A stretch of DNA of 64,000 bases from Gavia stellata (Eukaryota > Chordata > Aves > Gaviiformes > Gaviidae), in NCBI RefSeq assembly GCF_030936135.1, contig NC_082617.1, positions 1,112,001 through 1,176,000 of the forward strand, in the 5' to 3' direction. The notes beneath the pieces were generated by a model that ran no database searches, was not told where the DNA came from, and was given only the letters and a program-made list of their open reading frames with translations. Made by a program: the position numbers and the translations under genes. Below are positions 21,201 to 32,015 of this stretch, piece by piece. Each line of letters opens with the position of its first letter. Positions within the stretch are counted from its first letter, which is position 1.

Positions 21201-24200
21201 CGCTCCATGTAGCGGTGTGAAGAGAGGTCAGTGCGTGGCTGGTGTCTGCTGTGCCGGTCCGCAGGTGGCTCTTGGTTTGAGCTGCAGGAGTGACCTTCCA
21301 ATGAGGTGGTTCCTGCTTACTTCTCCCTTCTGCTTGCAGGGTATAGAGTCTGAGAATGTGAACGTAGTGAAGAGACTGTTCAAAATCCAGAACCTGAATG
21401 CCAGCACTATCCGGACCGTGATGGTAGCTGACTGCAGCCGATACGATTCGCCAGACCTGCTCCTGGACTATGAGGAGCAGCTAGCTGCTTCCTCCACCTC
21501 CACCTGCCCAGTCTTTGATCTTGGCAGTGACAGCGAGGAAGAGGAGGCCAAGCCCAAGCAGACTCCGGAGCTAGCAGTACAGGAATTGCCGGATGAAGGG
21601 GGTGTGACAGCAGAGGACGGGCTGCAGCAGTTCTTTGATGATATCATGGAGGGCCGTGTGAGGCCTGCCATGACTGAGACAGAGTTGGAGACAAAGGTGG
21701 CTGAGCTGTTTGTACGCAACAGAACTAAACCGCCTGAGCCGAACCTGCTCCCCACAGACAGCAACAGCAAGACAAAATACTTAATCTTCACCACAGGATG
21801 CCTCACCTACTCCCCACACCAGATAGGTAAGGCTGTGGTCTGAGCCGAGGGCATGCCAGCCTCCCTGGGGGTGTGGGCTGCAGCTACACTCTGAATTTGA
21901 ATCTGGAGAAGACCTGTTTTATTTGCTGCCTGTTGGGGGGTGAGTGAGTTGCAGTTTTGCTCCAGCTGCTGGATTCTTGATAAGGGAGGCCTTTGAGGAG
22001 CCCCCAGTCGGTGAAGGGGGTTCCACCCAGCAAGTGCTTGCCTGAGGGTTTTTTGTTGCTACCAGGCTTGACACATGGCCAAACAAGCCAGTCGTGGTGA
22101 GGGCTGAGCAGAACATCGAGAAGGAACTCCTGACTTAAGGACATCAGCCATGAGTCGCACACAAGCGGGTGGATGTGAAGGGCAGCGATTGCCCTGATAG
22201 GGACGTGTGGAAGGGCCTCAGTCCTGTTCTCTTGCGGGGGTGGAGAGGGCATCAAGGCAAGACTAGTTTGAGCAGCTTGGAGTTCACGTGCGTCTTGCTT
22301 GCGCAGTGCCCCTCAGCTCTGGGGGACAGAGCCCTGCCTGCCCCTGTGCCTCACCTGCCTTCCCCACTGCCCGGTGTGTGATCACCCTGCGTCATGTGGC
22401 CTTTCAGCCTCAGCGAGACACTTGGGCACCTCTGTTTTGGTACTGAAGAGGTTTCATGGTGGGTTATTAGCTGCCCCAGCAGGTGTTTCCACAGCAAGCT
22501 GATGCCAGGCAGCTTGCTGGCACTCAGCCTCCTTGCTCAGTGGGGTACAAGGGACTGTAGTTGCAGCACAAGCCAGGCAATGGCGCTGCGGGTGACCTTT
22601 TTCTGGGTTAGGACTTCCCTTAGTCATCCGGGGCTCTTTTGTAGAGGCACTGTGACTAGCAGAGTCTGAATTTATAGGAAATCAGTGCAGTGATGAGCAG
22701 AAGCAGGTAGTCTGGCTGCTTCTCCAAAAGCCCCTAAAGCTAGCAGAGAAGTTCAGTGGAAAGGACCAGACATATCAGTAGAAATGTGGGGAGGGAAGGA
22801 GAGCTGCTTTCAGGCAAGAAGACTCTTCTGTAAAGCCAGACAGTTTCAGTTCCTTTTGCTGCTTGCACAATTACAGCCTCGCTTTCCTGCTGCCGGCTCT
22901 TCTAACCTGCCTGTTATTTGGTCCTGCACCAGTACAGCCCAGTAAGGCAGGGAAAGGCAGTTTCCAAAGCTCTATGCAACTTGGAGAAGAGTCACTTGGT
23001 CTATGCCCACCTAAGTTAGGAATGTGATCTAGACTGAGTGTGGCTCTGCTCTGTGCTCCTGTCCGTGGTTGGGTCTGCAGACAGACGTGGTGGACCTTGG
23101 CCTGCCTTCGGACGCGTGGCAGGTGGTCTGCGCTGACTCAGCCCTGTAAGCAGCGCCGCATCTTGATCCGCCAGGCTGAGCAAATGCTGCCTCGCAGGCT
23201 GGGGCCTGCAGCGAGCGAAGGCAAAGCGTGGCACAGAGGCAGCGCCTGCCTTTGGACTCTGCCGACTTCCAACGCAGCCTCCCAGGGCTGTGGCTTTTGG
23301 TACCTTTGAACTCCGGTGACTCCCTGGCCAGCAGCCAGCGCCTGCAGCACAGACTGGCTCCTCTCCCAGCCATGAGTCACTGCAAAATGTTATGTTTGCC
23401 CATCGGTTTGTGTGTCAAACTGGTCTTTGTGCATCCGCTGTCTGTCCCCAAGGAACTGGTACTTGAAAGAGCTCGCTGTTGTGCTCGTCTCTCGCCAGGC
23501 TGCTGGTGGGAGCTGCGCTCCCAGCTGCTGGGCATCGGTGCTATCTTGCCTGATCTGTGGTACACAAGCACTTCTGCAGGAGTTTCCTTTGAGGTCCTGT
23601 CTCCCTTGTGCTGGTGGCAGGCTTGAGTCACGGGCAAAGCTGTCTGTTCCTCTGGCTTGTGTGGGGGGGGGCCACGTAGCTGAGAGCTTAGCGCTGCAGA
23701 AATGAGGCAAAAGATGCTAGCGAGCAATGCCAGTTGGGTGGAAGAGTGAAGGTCCTGAGCTGCCCAGGTTCAGAGGCGGTGATGTTGTGAAGGGTCTCAG
23801 ACTTCAGGTGCAGTGCGGTGTTACCCCTACCTTGTTGGTCTGTGGGAGAGGGCTAAAATTAAGGGTGTTCAGCAGTGGGGTGATGGGATGGGCTGTCTTC
23901 CAGCTCCTCTTGGACCCGCTGAGGATTAAGCCGATGTGTGCTCAAGAGCTGCTGAGGCTCATAGGAGTCCTCCAGGAATCTGTTGTGGATAGTCTGTGTT
24001 TGGGACCTCTGTCTAGAGCTGGAAGGGGAGAGGGCTTGACCCATAGCATGTGTCTCCCTTAGGAAGTTCAAAAGCTGTAAAGCACTTGAGCCCAGTTTGG
24101 GTTTAAACCCCTTCTTGGAGCTTTCTGGGCTGACCCCCACCTGTGCTTGACAGTGGCTGGGGAAAGCCCCGCCGCAGCCAGCGCGTCTGCTGGGCCTTCT

Positions 24201-26386
24201 CCAGGCTGGATATTGCAGGAAATGGGCCCAGCCCAAGGATTCATTTAGGAGAAAAACCTTTCTGCAACCAGAGTGTCTCCTGGGCCAGCGCAGCTTCCTT
24301 GTGCTTCAGAGCACGCTGCAGACTGGGCTTGGCGTGAGGTGTGGCTGTACCAGCTGAGCTGGCAGTCAGGCGCTGGGCATTTCCCTCGCTGGGGGTGGAA
24401 TGTGCCAGCCTGTCACTTATAGGCAGTGTCCTGGCCAAAAGCACCACTTGTGAGAGCTTGAGAGAGCCTGGCAGGGACAGCAACCCTGTCCTGGTCCTCG
24501 GCAAGTGAGCCAGTTCTCCTTTCTTAGCAGCACTAAGGGAAGCCCCATCTTGAAGCCTGGGGACTTCCACGAGCCCCGCTGTCTGACGGCAGCAGCCTGC
24601 AGAACCGCCTGATTCTGCTTTCTGTCCCCAAGGGATTAAAAGGATCCTGCCCCATCAGATGACAACTGCTGGGCCAGTGCTTGGGGAGGAGAGGCGCTCA
24701 GATGAGTTCTTTGACTCACTGGATCACGTCATCGACATTCATGGGCACATCATCGGCATGGGCCTCTCCCCTGACCACAGGTGAGCGTGGCGGGGCGGCA
24801 GTGCTGGCTTCAGACGCTGCAGAGTGTGGGCGGCAGCTGCCTGGGGGCTTTGTGGGCTGAACAGGAGAAGAAATGACTGCAGTGGATGGAGCAGGGTGCC
24901 TGCATAGGCCGCTCTGCTCTTTCACATCCCATTTCTGTCCTAGTGCCGATGGCATGTGTACAGCCTGAGCTTCTCCCCGGATCTCGGCAGGAACGCTTTC
25001 TTCCCTCTGAGCTGCTGAGCCCGCTTCAGGGTAGGGTCAAGCAAGGAACCTTGTAACAGCAAAGGAACTGCCCACAGCAATGTGTCTTGTTCCCAAGGCA
25101 GATCAATATGCCATCATCCTTAAAGCTGGTTTTAATGGGATTAAAGGGGCTTGACCTAGCCCCAGGGCCCACCTTCCCAATTGTGGGGACCCTTTCCCTT
25201 CCAAACGGAGCAAGAAGGGGTTCAGCAATGTGTTTCTGTGTTTCAGCCTGGATTTTAGTGAGCAGAGCTGTAGGCTTCCTAAGGACCAGAGAAACTGCTC
25301 GGTCCCTGCCCTGCCTGACTGCACTGCGCATTTACAGCTGGGGCTCCGAGAGCTTTGTGTGCCGCAAGGTGCAAGGTAACCCCTCTGCTCACCTCCTCAA
25401 GGTACCTGTACGTGAACAGCCGTGCCTGGCCTCGGGACTGCGTCATCTCCGACCCGATGCAGCCGCCCCCCATCGCCGAGGAGATCGATCTGCACGTGTT
25501 CGACCTGAAGACAATGAAGGAGGTGAAAAGAGCCCTCCGCGCACATCGGGCCTACACACCCAATGAGGAGTGCTTCTTCATCTTCCTGGATGTCAGCAGG
25601 GACTTTGTAGCAAGGTGTGTGGCGATGGGCGTGGGCAGGATCCTGACCCCACGTCTGCGAGGGCCTCGGAGCCAGCGCTGCGGGACAGCTTGCGGAAGCA
25701 GAGCTGGTCCATGTGCTGGAAACTCGGGCACTGCTCACAACACACAGGAAACGGGAGGCTCGTAAAGAGCAGAGAGACTGAATCAGAGGGTGCTGATAAA
25801 GGCTGTCTGCCCTGGTCCCATTGTGAAATCAGTGCAGAAAGGGGAAATGTGGGGCTGTGGCATGTTTGGCAGTGGGTGGCAAATGCTCTTCTTGGGGGCT
25901 GCAGGCAGCAGGTGCTATGGGGTGAGCTGAAGGGGCTCTTCAAACAGCCCCTGGGGCCCAGAGGGAGCTGGCCTGCCCAGGTTGAAGCTCATGGGTGACG
26001 GGGCTGCAGATGGAGGCTGGGGCCTCTGGCCAGGCTGGGGCACCCTCTGCCTCCGTCTGTGCAGAAGGAAGGGGTTCGGGAGCGGCAGGTTATCGAGGCT
26101 GCTGGGGTGATGTCCTTACCGGTGTCTTGTCCACCGCAGCGGAGCAGAGGATCGCCATGGCTACATCTGGGACCGGCACTATAACATCTGCCTGGCCAAA
26201 CTGCAGCATGACAATGTGGTCAACTCGGTGGCGTTCAGCCCGGTGGAGCAGGAGCTGCTCCTGACAGCCAGCGACGATACCACCATCAAGGTGTGGCGCT
26301 CCCCTCGCGCGGTGCGCATCCAGCAGGCCAGGAAGCCCAGGCCCAGGAAGCTGCTCTTCTCCTGGCTCATGAACCAGAAAAGCTGA
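15129..26386 (+). CDS. FBXW5: F-box/WD repeat-containing protein 5 (FBXW5), 589 aa
   Basis: Substrate receptor for SCF and CUL4-DDB1 ubiquitin ligases; human FBXW5 targets include SASS6 and EPS8. Coding exons: 15129-15321, 17989-18146, 18799-18973, 19852-20000, 21340-21826, 24633-24780, 25402-25614, 26140-26386. All borders are GT/AG and phases join to an open 589-codon frame (human 566). The F-box is residues 5-52 (LLPDSVLYEIFLYL through DEFLWKELFYRYY). WD repeats begin around residue 95 (FASCSKDCTVKIWSN) and the last is near the C-terminus (LLLTASDDTTIKVWRSP). Exon 6 encodes a long acidic linker (DLGSDSEEEEAKPKQ) that differs from human and explains most of the extra length. Exon 8 has the conserved RALRAHRAYTPNEECFFI. 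A non-coding first exon lies upstream; the coding exon follows acceptor CTTTGCTTCCAG. An out-of-frame ATG precedes the start by 8 nt. Confidence 0.97.
15322..17988 (+). other. FBXW5 intron after the first coding exon
   Basis: A 2.7-kb intron. The first part is still CpG-rich; the rest is ordinary sequence. I see no conserved exon, RNA gene or mobile element in it. Confidence 0.5.
21827..24632 (+). other. FBXW5 intron between exons encoding residues 387 and 388
   Basis: A 2.8-kb intron, the largest in the gene. Open frames on both strands show no family motif. No repeat array or mobile element is recognised. Confidence 0.5.
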
Positions 26387-28140
26387 ACCCAGGTACACCT
26401 GCTCCTGCAGCTTCCTCACTGCAGCCACCTCCTCTGGAGCTTGCAGAGCTTTGAGCCCTGCACAACAGGGACGAGCTCTGGGCACACAAATCCCATCTGC
26501 TGAGTCAGGAGGGACCCCAGTAGCGGGAATTGCTTCCTCCTTGGAGCATCTGCTTCAAAGACAGAACGTAAGAGCTGAGGGCCCGTTCCTGGGCCCGGCG
26601 GGCGGCAGCCCGAGCTGGTCACTGCAGGGTAGGCTCCCCACAGCTTCTCACGAACGGCTGCTGCTTGGTCACAGCGCTCTCTGGGTGAGCTTTGGTCTCC
26701 GAGAACAGACTGAGGCACGTTTCCAGCATTTGTACTGTGTGAGCCTGGGACATGGCTGACCTGGCCGAGAGCTACCGGCTACAGAGCACTTGGCAGAAGC
26801 CGCGGTACAGTGCTGCGCTGCCTTACTGCAGGACTCTTTTAATATAGTAGTTTTATTAATGTTTGTTTGTCCCAAACCTCCATGGGCAACTTGTCTGGCT
26901 GCTGGGCAATGCTGAGTGCCTCCTCCCACACGGGGTCCTGGCCCTGGGCGGCAGCAGGGACTGGAGGGCAGGGAGAGGGCAGCGGGGGAGGCAGGGCTGG
27001 GGGTGCCCTGTCAATGCCTTCTCTTAGCAGTTACGTGTTTATTGCCGGTTTCCAAACTTGAGAGCGGGGAGGGCTGGTGCTAACACGGTGCTGGCTTCGC
27101 CTCTGTCTTCCTCTGCGGAGGAGCACTTAAATAAGCTATGGCATTGGTAACGTATTTATTTAGGGGATTTGCTGTCCCTTCCCAAGGGGGCAGCAGTGAG
27201 GATGGCTGGTGGGTCTCTGGTCACCTCCCTCCCATGCTACTCAAGTCGTGGCACTTTAGGTTCTTTTGGTATGTTCTCCGTGAATAGGTGTAGGCACCCA
27301 GGGGTGGCTGCAGGTATTCACCCACAGGTGACTGGGGGAACACAGCCCTCTGCCTGAAGTGACAGTTGAATAAGCTTCCTTCCCCCTGGGCTGACTTGAC
27401 GTGGGTTCGGTGAGCAGCTCCTCCCAGGGACCCCTCTGACAGTGGAGCTGGCTCACTTGAAGCGATTGCAAACTCGCTGATGTTTACTGTGTCTCTGTCC
27501 CTGAAGCTTTCCTCCCTCCAGCAGGTACCCAAATGTAAGAGTCTAAAATTAAGCGCCTGATCTTGACTTGGCCTGGATGGCTGGGGCCAACAGTGACCCC
27601 AGGAGCTGCAGTCACTCCTGGGAGCTGGGCTCTGGACTGTGTCTGGAAAGGAGCCATGTCCCAGGCAGGGCTGGGGGAGGCATTTTGGCACTCCCCTGGG
27701 AGCATGGGGGGCAGTTGTCTGTGCCGCTCACAGCCTTGGGTTCCAAATAGGCTTAACGGAGGCAGCAGATACTGTCTTGATATGCACTGATGGCTTTAAC
27801 AGCTCCTGTGGCCCTTGGCAGGAGGGTTTGTACCCTCATTGTGTGGTGCCCCAGCAGGTGCCCATGGCTTTACCCAAAACCCCTGTACTCAGGTTGTCTG
27901 TCATCATTGGACTTCCAGAAACAAGGGAGTCCTTCGTGTGCGTGCACACAGGATGCACATCCAGCTCTCCGTCCGGTCACACAGCAAAGGAACAGCCTCT
28001 ACCTTCCTCCCTCCTCCCCCAAGATTGTGAAATCTCTCCTCCCTTGGCTCGGTGTAGTAGTGAGCAAGGCACTGAGGTTTATGTTTGTACCGAGTTTTGC
28101 TCTTCACTATGGCATTGAATAAATATTCTGCTAAAGCATC
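26387..28140 (+). other. FBXW5: FBXW5 3' UTR
   Basis: No AATAAA on the plus strand is seen between the stop codon and 28118, so the terminal exon probably extends about 1.75 kb. The stretch contains AT-rich patches (near 26830-26870 and 27130-27170) but no convincing coding frame. An earlier non-canonical site cannot be excluded. Confidence 0.6.
28118..28123 (+). terminator. FBXW5: FBXW5 poly(A) signal AATAAA
   Basis: AATAAA in GCATTGAATAAATATTC, followed within 30-50 nt by a GU-rich stretch (GAGTTTGTTTTTCTGAGTGC). This pairing marks a good cleavage site near 28140. Confidence 0.75.
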
Positions 28141-28894
28141 TCTGCAATGCGAGTTTGTTTTTCTGAGTGCTGTTCTACTGAAGCAGAACTGAGGCCAGAA
28201 GTGTCATACTGCTCTGCCCGCATCTGCTGGGGCACTGCAGAAGTAGCTGACCAACTGAATTGCCTGCCCCAGGCTGGGGAGTGCAGGCAGCAGGCTCTGA
28301 AACAAGAATTGCCCAAATCTTCTTTTCCCTCAGGGAGGAGGCAGGGACAGCCCTGGCAGAGCGGAGCAGCAATTCATGGCAGACTTAGGAAAGCTCTTTT
28401 CTGCCAAGTGCTGCAGGTCAGCGCAGGGGCTGGTGCATCCTGGTTTCTCTATACCCCTCCTTGCTTTCTAGTTTTTTCCAAGCACTAACAGACACTGGCC
28501 AGGTACGTGGGGAGCAAGCGCAGCGCCTGGCCCCTGTGCTGCTGGGAGGAACTCCTGTGCTGCTGCAGCATCGTGAGCTGCAAAGCCCATGTCCTCTTAC
28601 AGCCTTTTCCCATCTTCCTTGGTGCATTGTGCAGCAGCTGCACCTGGAAGAAGTGGGCCCGGCTGCTCCTGGAGGGGCCAGGCCCCTGTGGGTACCCCTC
28701 ATATTTGTCTCTTCTACAGCCATGCAGGTAGAGGCAGATGTGCTGCTGCTCCCCAGCATGGGTTTAGTCCCTGGGCTGGTGCTACAGCTCTGGAGGGGCA
28801 GGACAGGGCCTCCTGCAGGGACAGGGAGAGCAGCACTTGGCTCCTGACAACAGCTAAGACAAGACAGCCTGGCCCAGAGATGCTCAGCAGCTGC

Positions 28895-28900
28895 TTTATT
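28895..28900 (-). terminator. TRAF2: Distal TRAF2 poly(A) signal AATAAA
   Basis: TTTATT on plus reads AATAAA on minus, followed in that direction by the GU-rich TGTCTTGTCTTAGCTGTTGT. It would give a 3' UTR of about 3.1 kb. Confidence 0.5.
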
Positions 28901-29280
28901 ATCCAGCAGCCAGGAACATGAGTGTTAGGTGTTGCATTTGCCTTTCGAGATGTTCTGCAGCTCCCCTGGGCTGGTGTTGCTAGAGCTGGCCTGGTACCGC
29001 TGCGCCTGCTCCCAACAGCCCCGTGGCCCTGGTAGGTGTGAAGCTGCAGCAGCCCGGCTGGGGCTGGGTCACAACCTCCCCGGGAGGAGCTCCTTCCCTG
29101 CCTGCTCCGGCACCCCTTGTTTGGAAGCCGCAGGGCTGGTGCTGGGCAGCCCCCCAGGCTGCCACATTACTGCAGCGAGGGAGCAGCTGGGGAAGGGTCC
29201 CAGCATAGAAATAACCCCCTGAGGTGACCCTGCTCCTCTTCCACCCTGTGCAGCGCTAGGGACCCATGAATAATACAACA

Positions 29281-32015
29281 ACGACACTCTTCCAACTGCT
29301 TTTATTAGTGGTTTTGACCATACTACATCCTCAAGGAAAAAAAACTTACTTCACAGTGCCAGGCTGAGATGGGGGGTTCTCCGATTGCTGTGGTCAAAAG
29401 GGAAGAAAGAAAAAAACACAAAACTCCAGGGCTGGCTTGTGCCAAGTGTCCGTGTGCCAGCCAGGCTGGCAGAGCTGGGAAGGTACCGTACCCCTGCCCG
29501 CAGCGCATGGGCTGCTGCAAGGGACATGCGCTGCAATTACCGCTGCACGCTCCAGAGCTGCTAAAAAAAAAAAAAAAAGACAGACCAGACAGCGTTGTCA
29601 GCACCAGATCTGCCTCTCCTCAGCCACGCGGTGAGGGATGAGAAACACCGCAGCAAGTAAAAGCTTCTGTCGCAGGGGCTCGCCTGCCACGCCATGCCCG
29701 TGTCCGGTGTCCCCAGGAATCCTGACCAGCTTGAGGTTGGCCAGCCTGATCTTTGCTCACAGCATAGACTCTGGGCACCTGCTGGGGCAGGAGGACCAGC
29801 ACCCACCCCCTGAAACAGCCCAGACCCTCCCTGCTGAGCCAGCATCTCCGCAGGCATCCCCCAGCACCACTGGGCCACAGCCACCCCACCCCTGCAGTCA
29901 GTGCGTGTCCAGCACCCCAAGAGCAAAGCCATTCGCATCAACTCAGACCAAGCTTCCCCCCACCCCCCCCATTAATACACTTAATGCCCAACCGCTAAGT
30001 GAGCGGAGCTGATTTTCCTTCCCCCTTTCCAGGCCTTTGCCCACCTCTGTGGGGCTGGGAGCCCCCCTCGGGCCTGGCCCTGGAGCTGCTGCGGGTGGCA
30101 GCAGGGTTTGGGCTTTGCCAGGTGGGTTGGGGTGGTTTTTTCCCCCCTCCTAAGGCAACAGGGTGAGAGTGACAACACACGGCTTGATCCATCCCTCAGG
30201 ACCGGCTCAAGGGGGAGGGCTTGCACAAAGAAAGGGACCTGCCACCCCTCTCCCACTGCCCAGAAGAGCTGAGGGTCCCTGGGGGGGCAGCGGCAAGGCA
30301 GGGTGCAGGCAGCTGCCCAGCCCCGCTCTGCTCTGCGAGGGGCAGCTCCAGGGGGACATCCCAGCCCCGACCCTCCGCCCTTGGGAAGGAAGGGGCAGGC
30401 CCCTGCCTGTACCACGGCCCTCACCTTGTCACAGTCACAGTGGCCATGCCGGGAGGTTTGCAGCCCACCCTGCTGCAGCCACCCTGCCTGACCAGCACCC
30501 TTGGCTCACCCATGGCTGCTGCACCGCCACCGGCCGCGCTGGTACTGCATCTCCCTGCTCCTGCTGAAACAGCAGAGTCTGCCACGGCCTTTGCGCACGA
30601 CAGGTATAATAAGATCTGCAGGGACACTTCCCAGGGGGGCTTCAAAGGTCGTCCCAGCACCCATCCACTGGCCAGCACAGCACCCTTGGGTGCCAGAGGT
30701 TCAGCTTGTGTCAGGGTCCAGCTCAGCTACCCCCCAGCCTGGAGAAGGACATCAGAGAGAGCCCTCCAGTGTGCAATGACCAGGAACCAGCAGGCACGCT
30801 GTTCCCCAAGCCAAGGGAAGGATGGGGAAAGCTGCCGCTGGTGGGCAAGGCAGGCCCTTGGGGAGAGCAGGGGCTGGCCAGCAGCGGACAAGAGACATGG
30901 CATGTCCATCAGCCGTGGAGGTGAGTGCCTGTGCAGTGGACGGTGGCAGTGCGGAGCTGCAGCCGTACATGCTTGGCTGCTGGAGAAGGGCCCTGGGAAG
31001 GCTGGTGTGCCTGCGCTGCTGCAGCTGCCCCGTGACGGGGCTGAAAGCCAGCTCAGGAGCATCTGCGTGCGCATAAAGACAGCTTCCAGCACTGCCACAG
31101 ACCTGCCTACTGCTGCTCGGGCGCAGGCAGGCAGAGAATGGCTGGGTCTGGCTAAAAACCCGCCTGGGACTCCCAGGGTCCAGGGGGCTGAAGTCCTGCA
31201 CCGAGCCCTGCGTCCTCTTCCTCTCCCAGGACAGGACGGGCAGGCTCCAGGGGAGATTCACTTCTCTTTCACTGTGGGCATCCCTGATGCTGCCCCACGC
31301 TCCCTCCCAGGCAGCAGGCACTGCCTGCCCCGTCCTCTGCTCCCAGCACACTGCTCAGAGTGCAAACCACCCATCAAACACACAGCAAGGGCCAGACACG
31401 GGGTACCGCTCCCCCGCCTGCCATGAAGCTCGGCTCAGCGGCAAACCAGTTCGCACCTCTCTTGCCCCACTTGCGCAGAGTCTGCCACACACCCTTCCCG
31501 TCCACCGAGGCACAGACCAACCAGCGGCGCAGAGCAACGGCACCCCTGCAGCACACAAAACTTCCAGGAACATGGAGACCTCTGAAGAAAATCCTAGACG
31601 GCTGAGCCAAACATCCACGCAAAGTGGTGCTCGGGCAGGCCAAACTCTTGTTTTACTACAGGGCACTGAGGCTGCGCACTAAACCACTAGAGCAAGAGCT
31701 GCACCGGTTTCCACTGGGAGCCCAGACAGCGGCAGTTCAGACACCCAAGTCACTGCAGGAGATCTTCTTGTACCCCGCAGACTGCGAATGTCCACCCAAA
31801 CCTCTTCTCAGGGAAGGTCTCTCTGACACCAGGGAAGAGGGTTCCCATCAGACACCTCGTTTCCACTCAGAGCGAAGGTCCCTTTTTGGGAAGGGCTTTT
31901 CCCTTCCTGCTTTTTGCCCCCTCCTCGCTCCAAGACCTGCCTGAAGTGCAGCACAAGAGGGGGATGCCCCACTCGGGGCTGGCTCTGCGTTCACTGCTCC
32001 CAGAGGTGAGGAGGG
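29281..32015 (-). other. TRAF2: TRAF2 3' UTR
   Basis: About 2.7 kb of GC-rich sequence between the TRAF2 stop and the nearest poly(A) signal. It includes a 16-nt A run on the plus strand at about 29563-29578 (U-rich in the TRAF2 transcript). Open frames here show no protein family. It is assigned to TRAF2 only because no closer poly(A) signal is visible. Confidence 0.5.
29301..29306 (-). terminator. TRAF2: Proximal TRAF2 poly(A) signal AATAAA
   Basis: AATAAA on the minus strand, followed by a strong GU-rich element (GAGTGTCGTTGTTGT). Cleavage would fall near 29280, giving a 3' UTR of about 2.7 kb. No other AATAAA occurs between here and the stop codon at 32016. Confidence 0.6.

Noticed and set aside
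25026-25566. Open frames on both strands in an FBXW5 intron (about 25.0-25.4 kb) that run into exon 8
   Set aside because: The conserved part starts only at the exon 8 acceptor (25402). Upstream residues match nothing in FBXW5 or any family that I know.
29563-29578. 16-nt A run as the tail of a processed retrocopy or SINE
   Set aside because: No gene-like or SINE-like body precedes it and no flanking direct repeats are visible.
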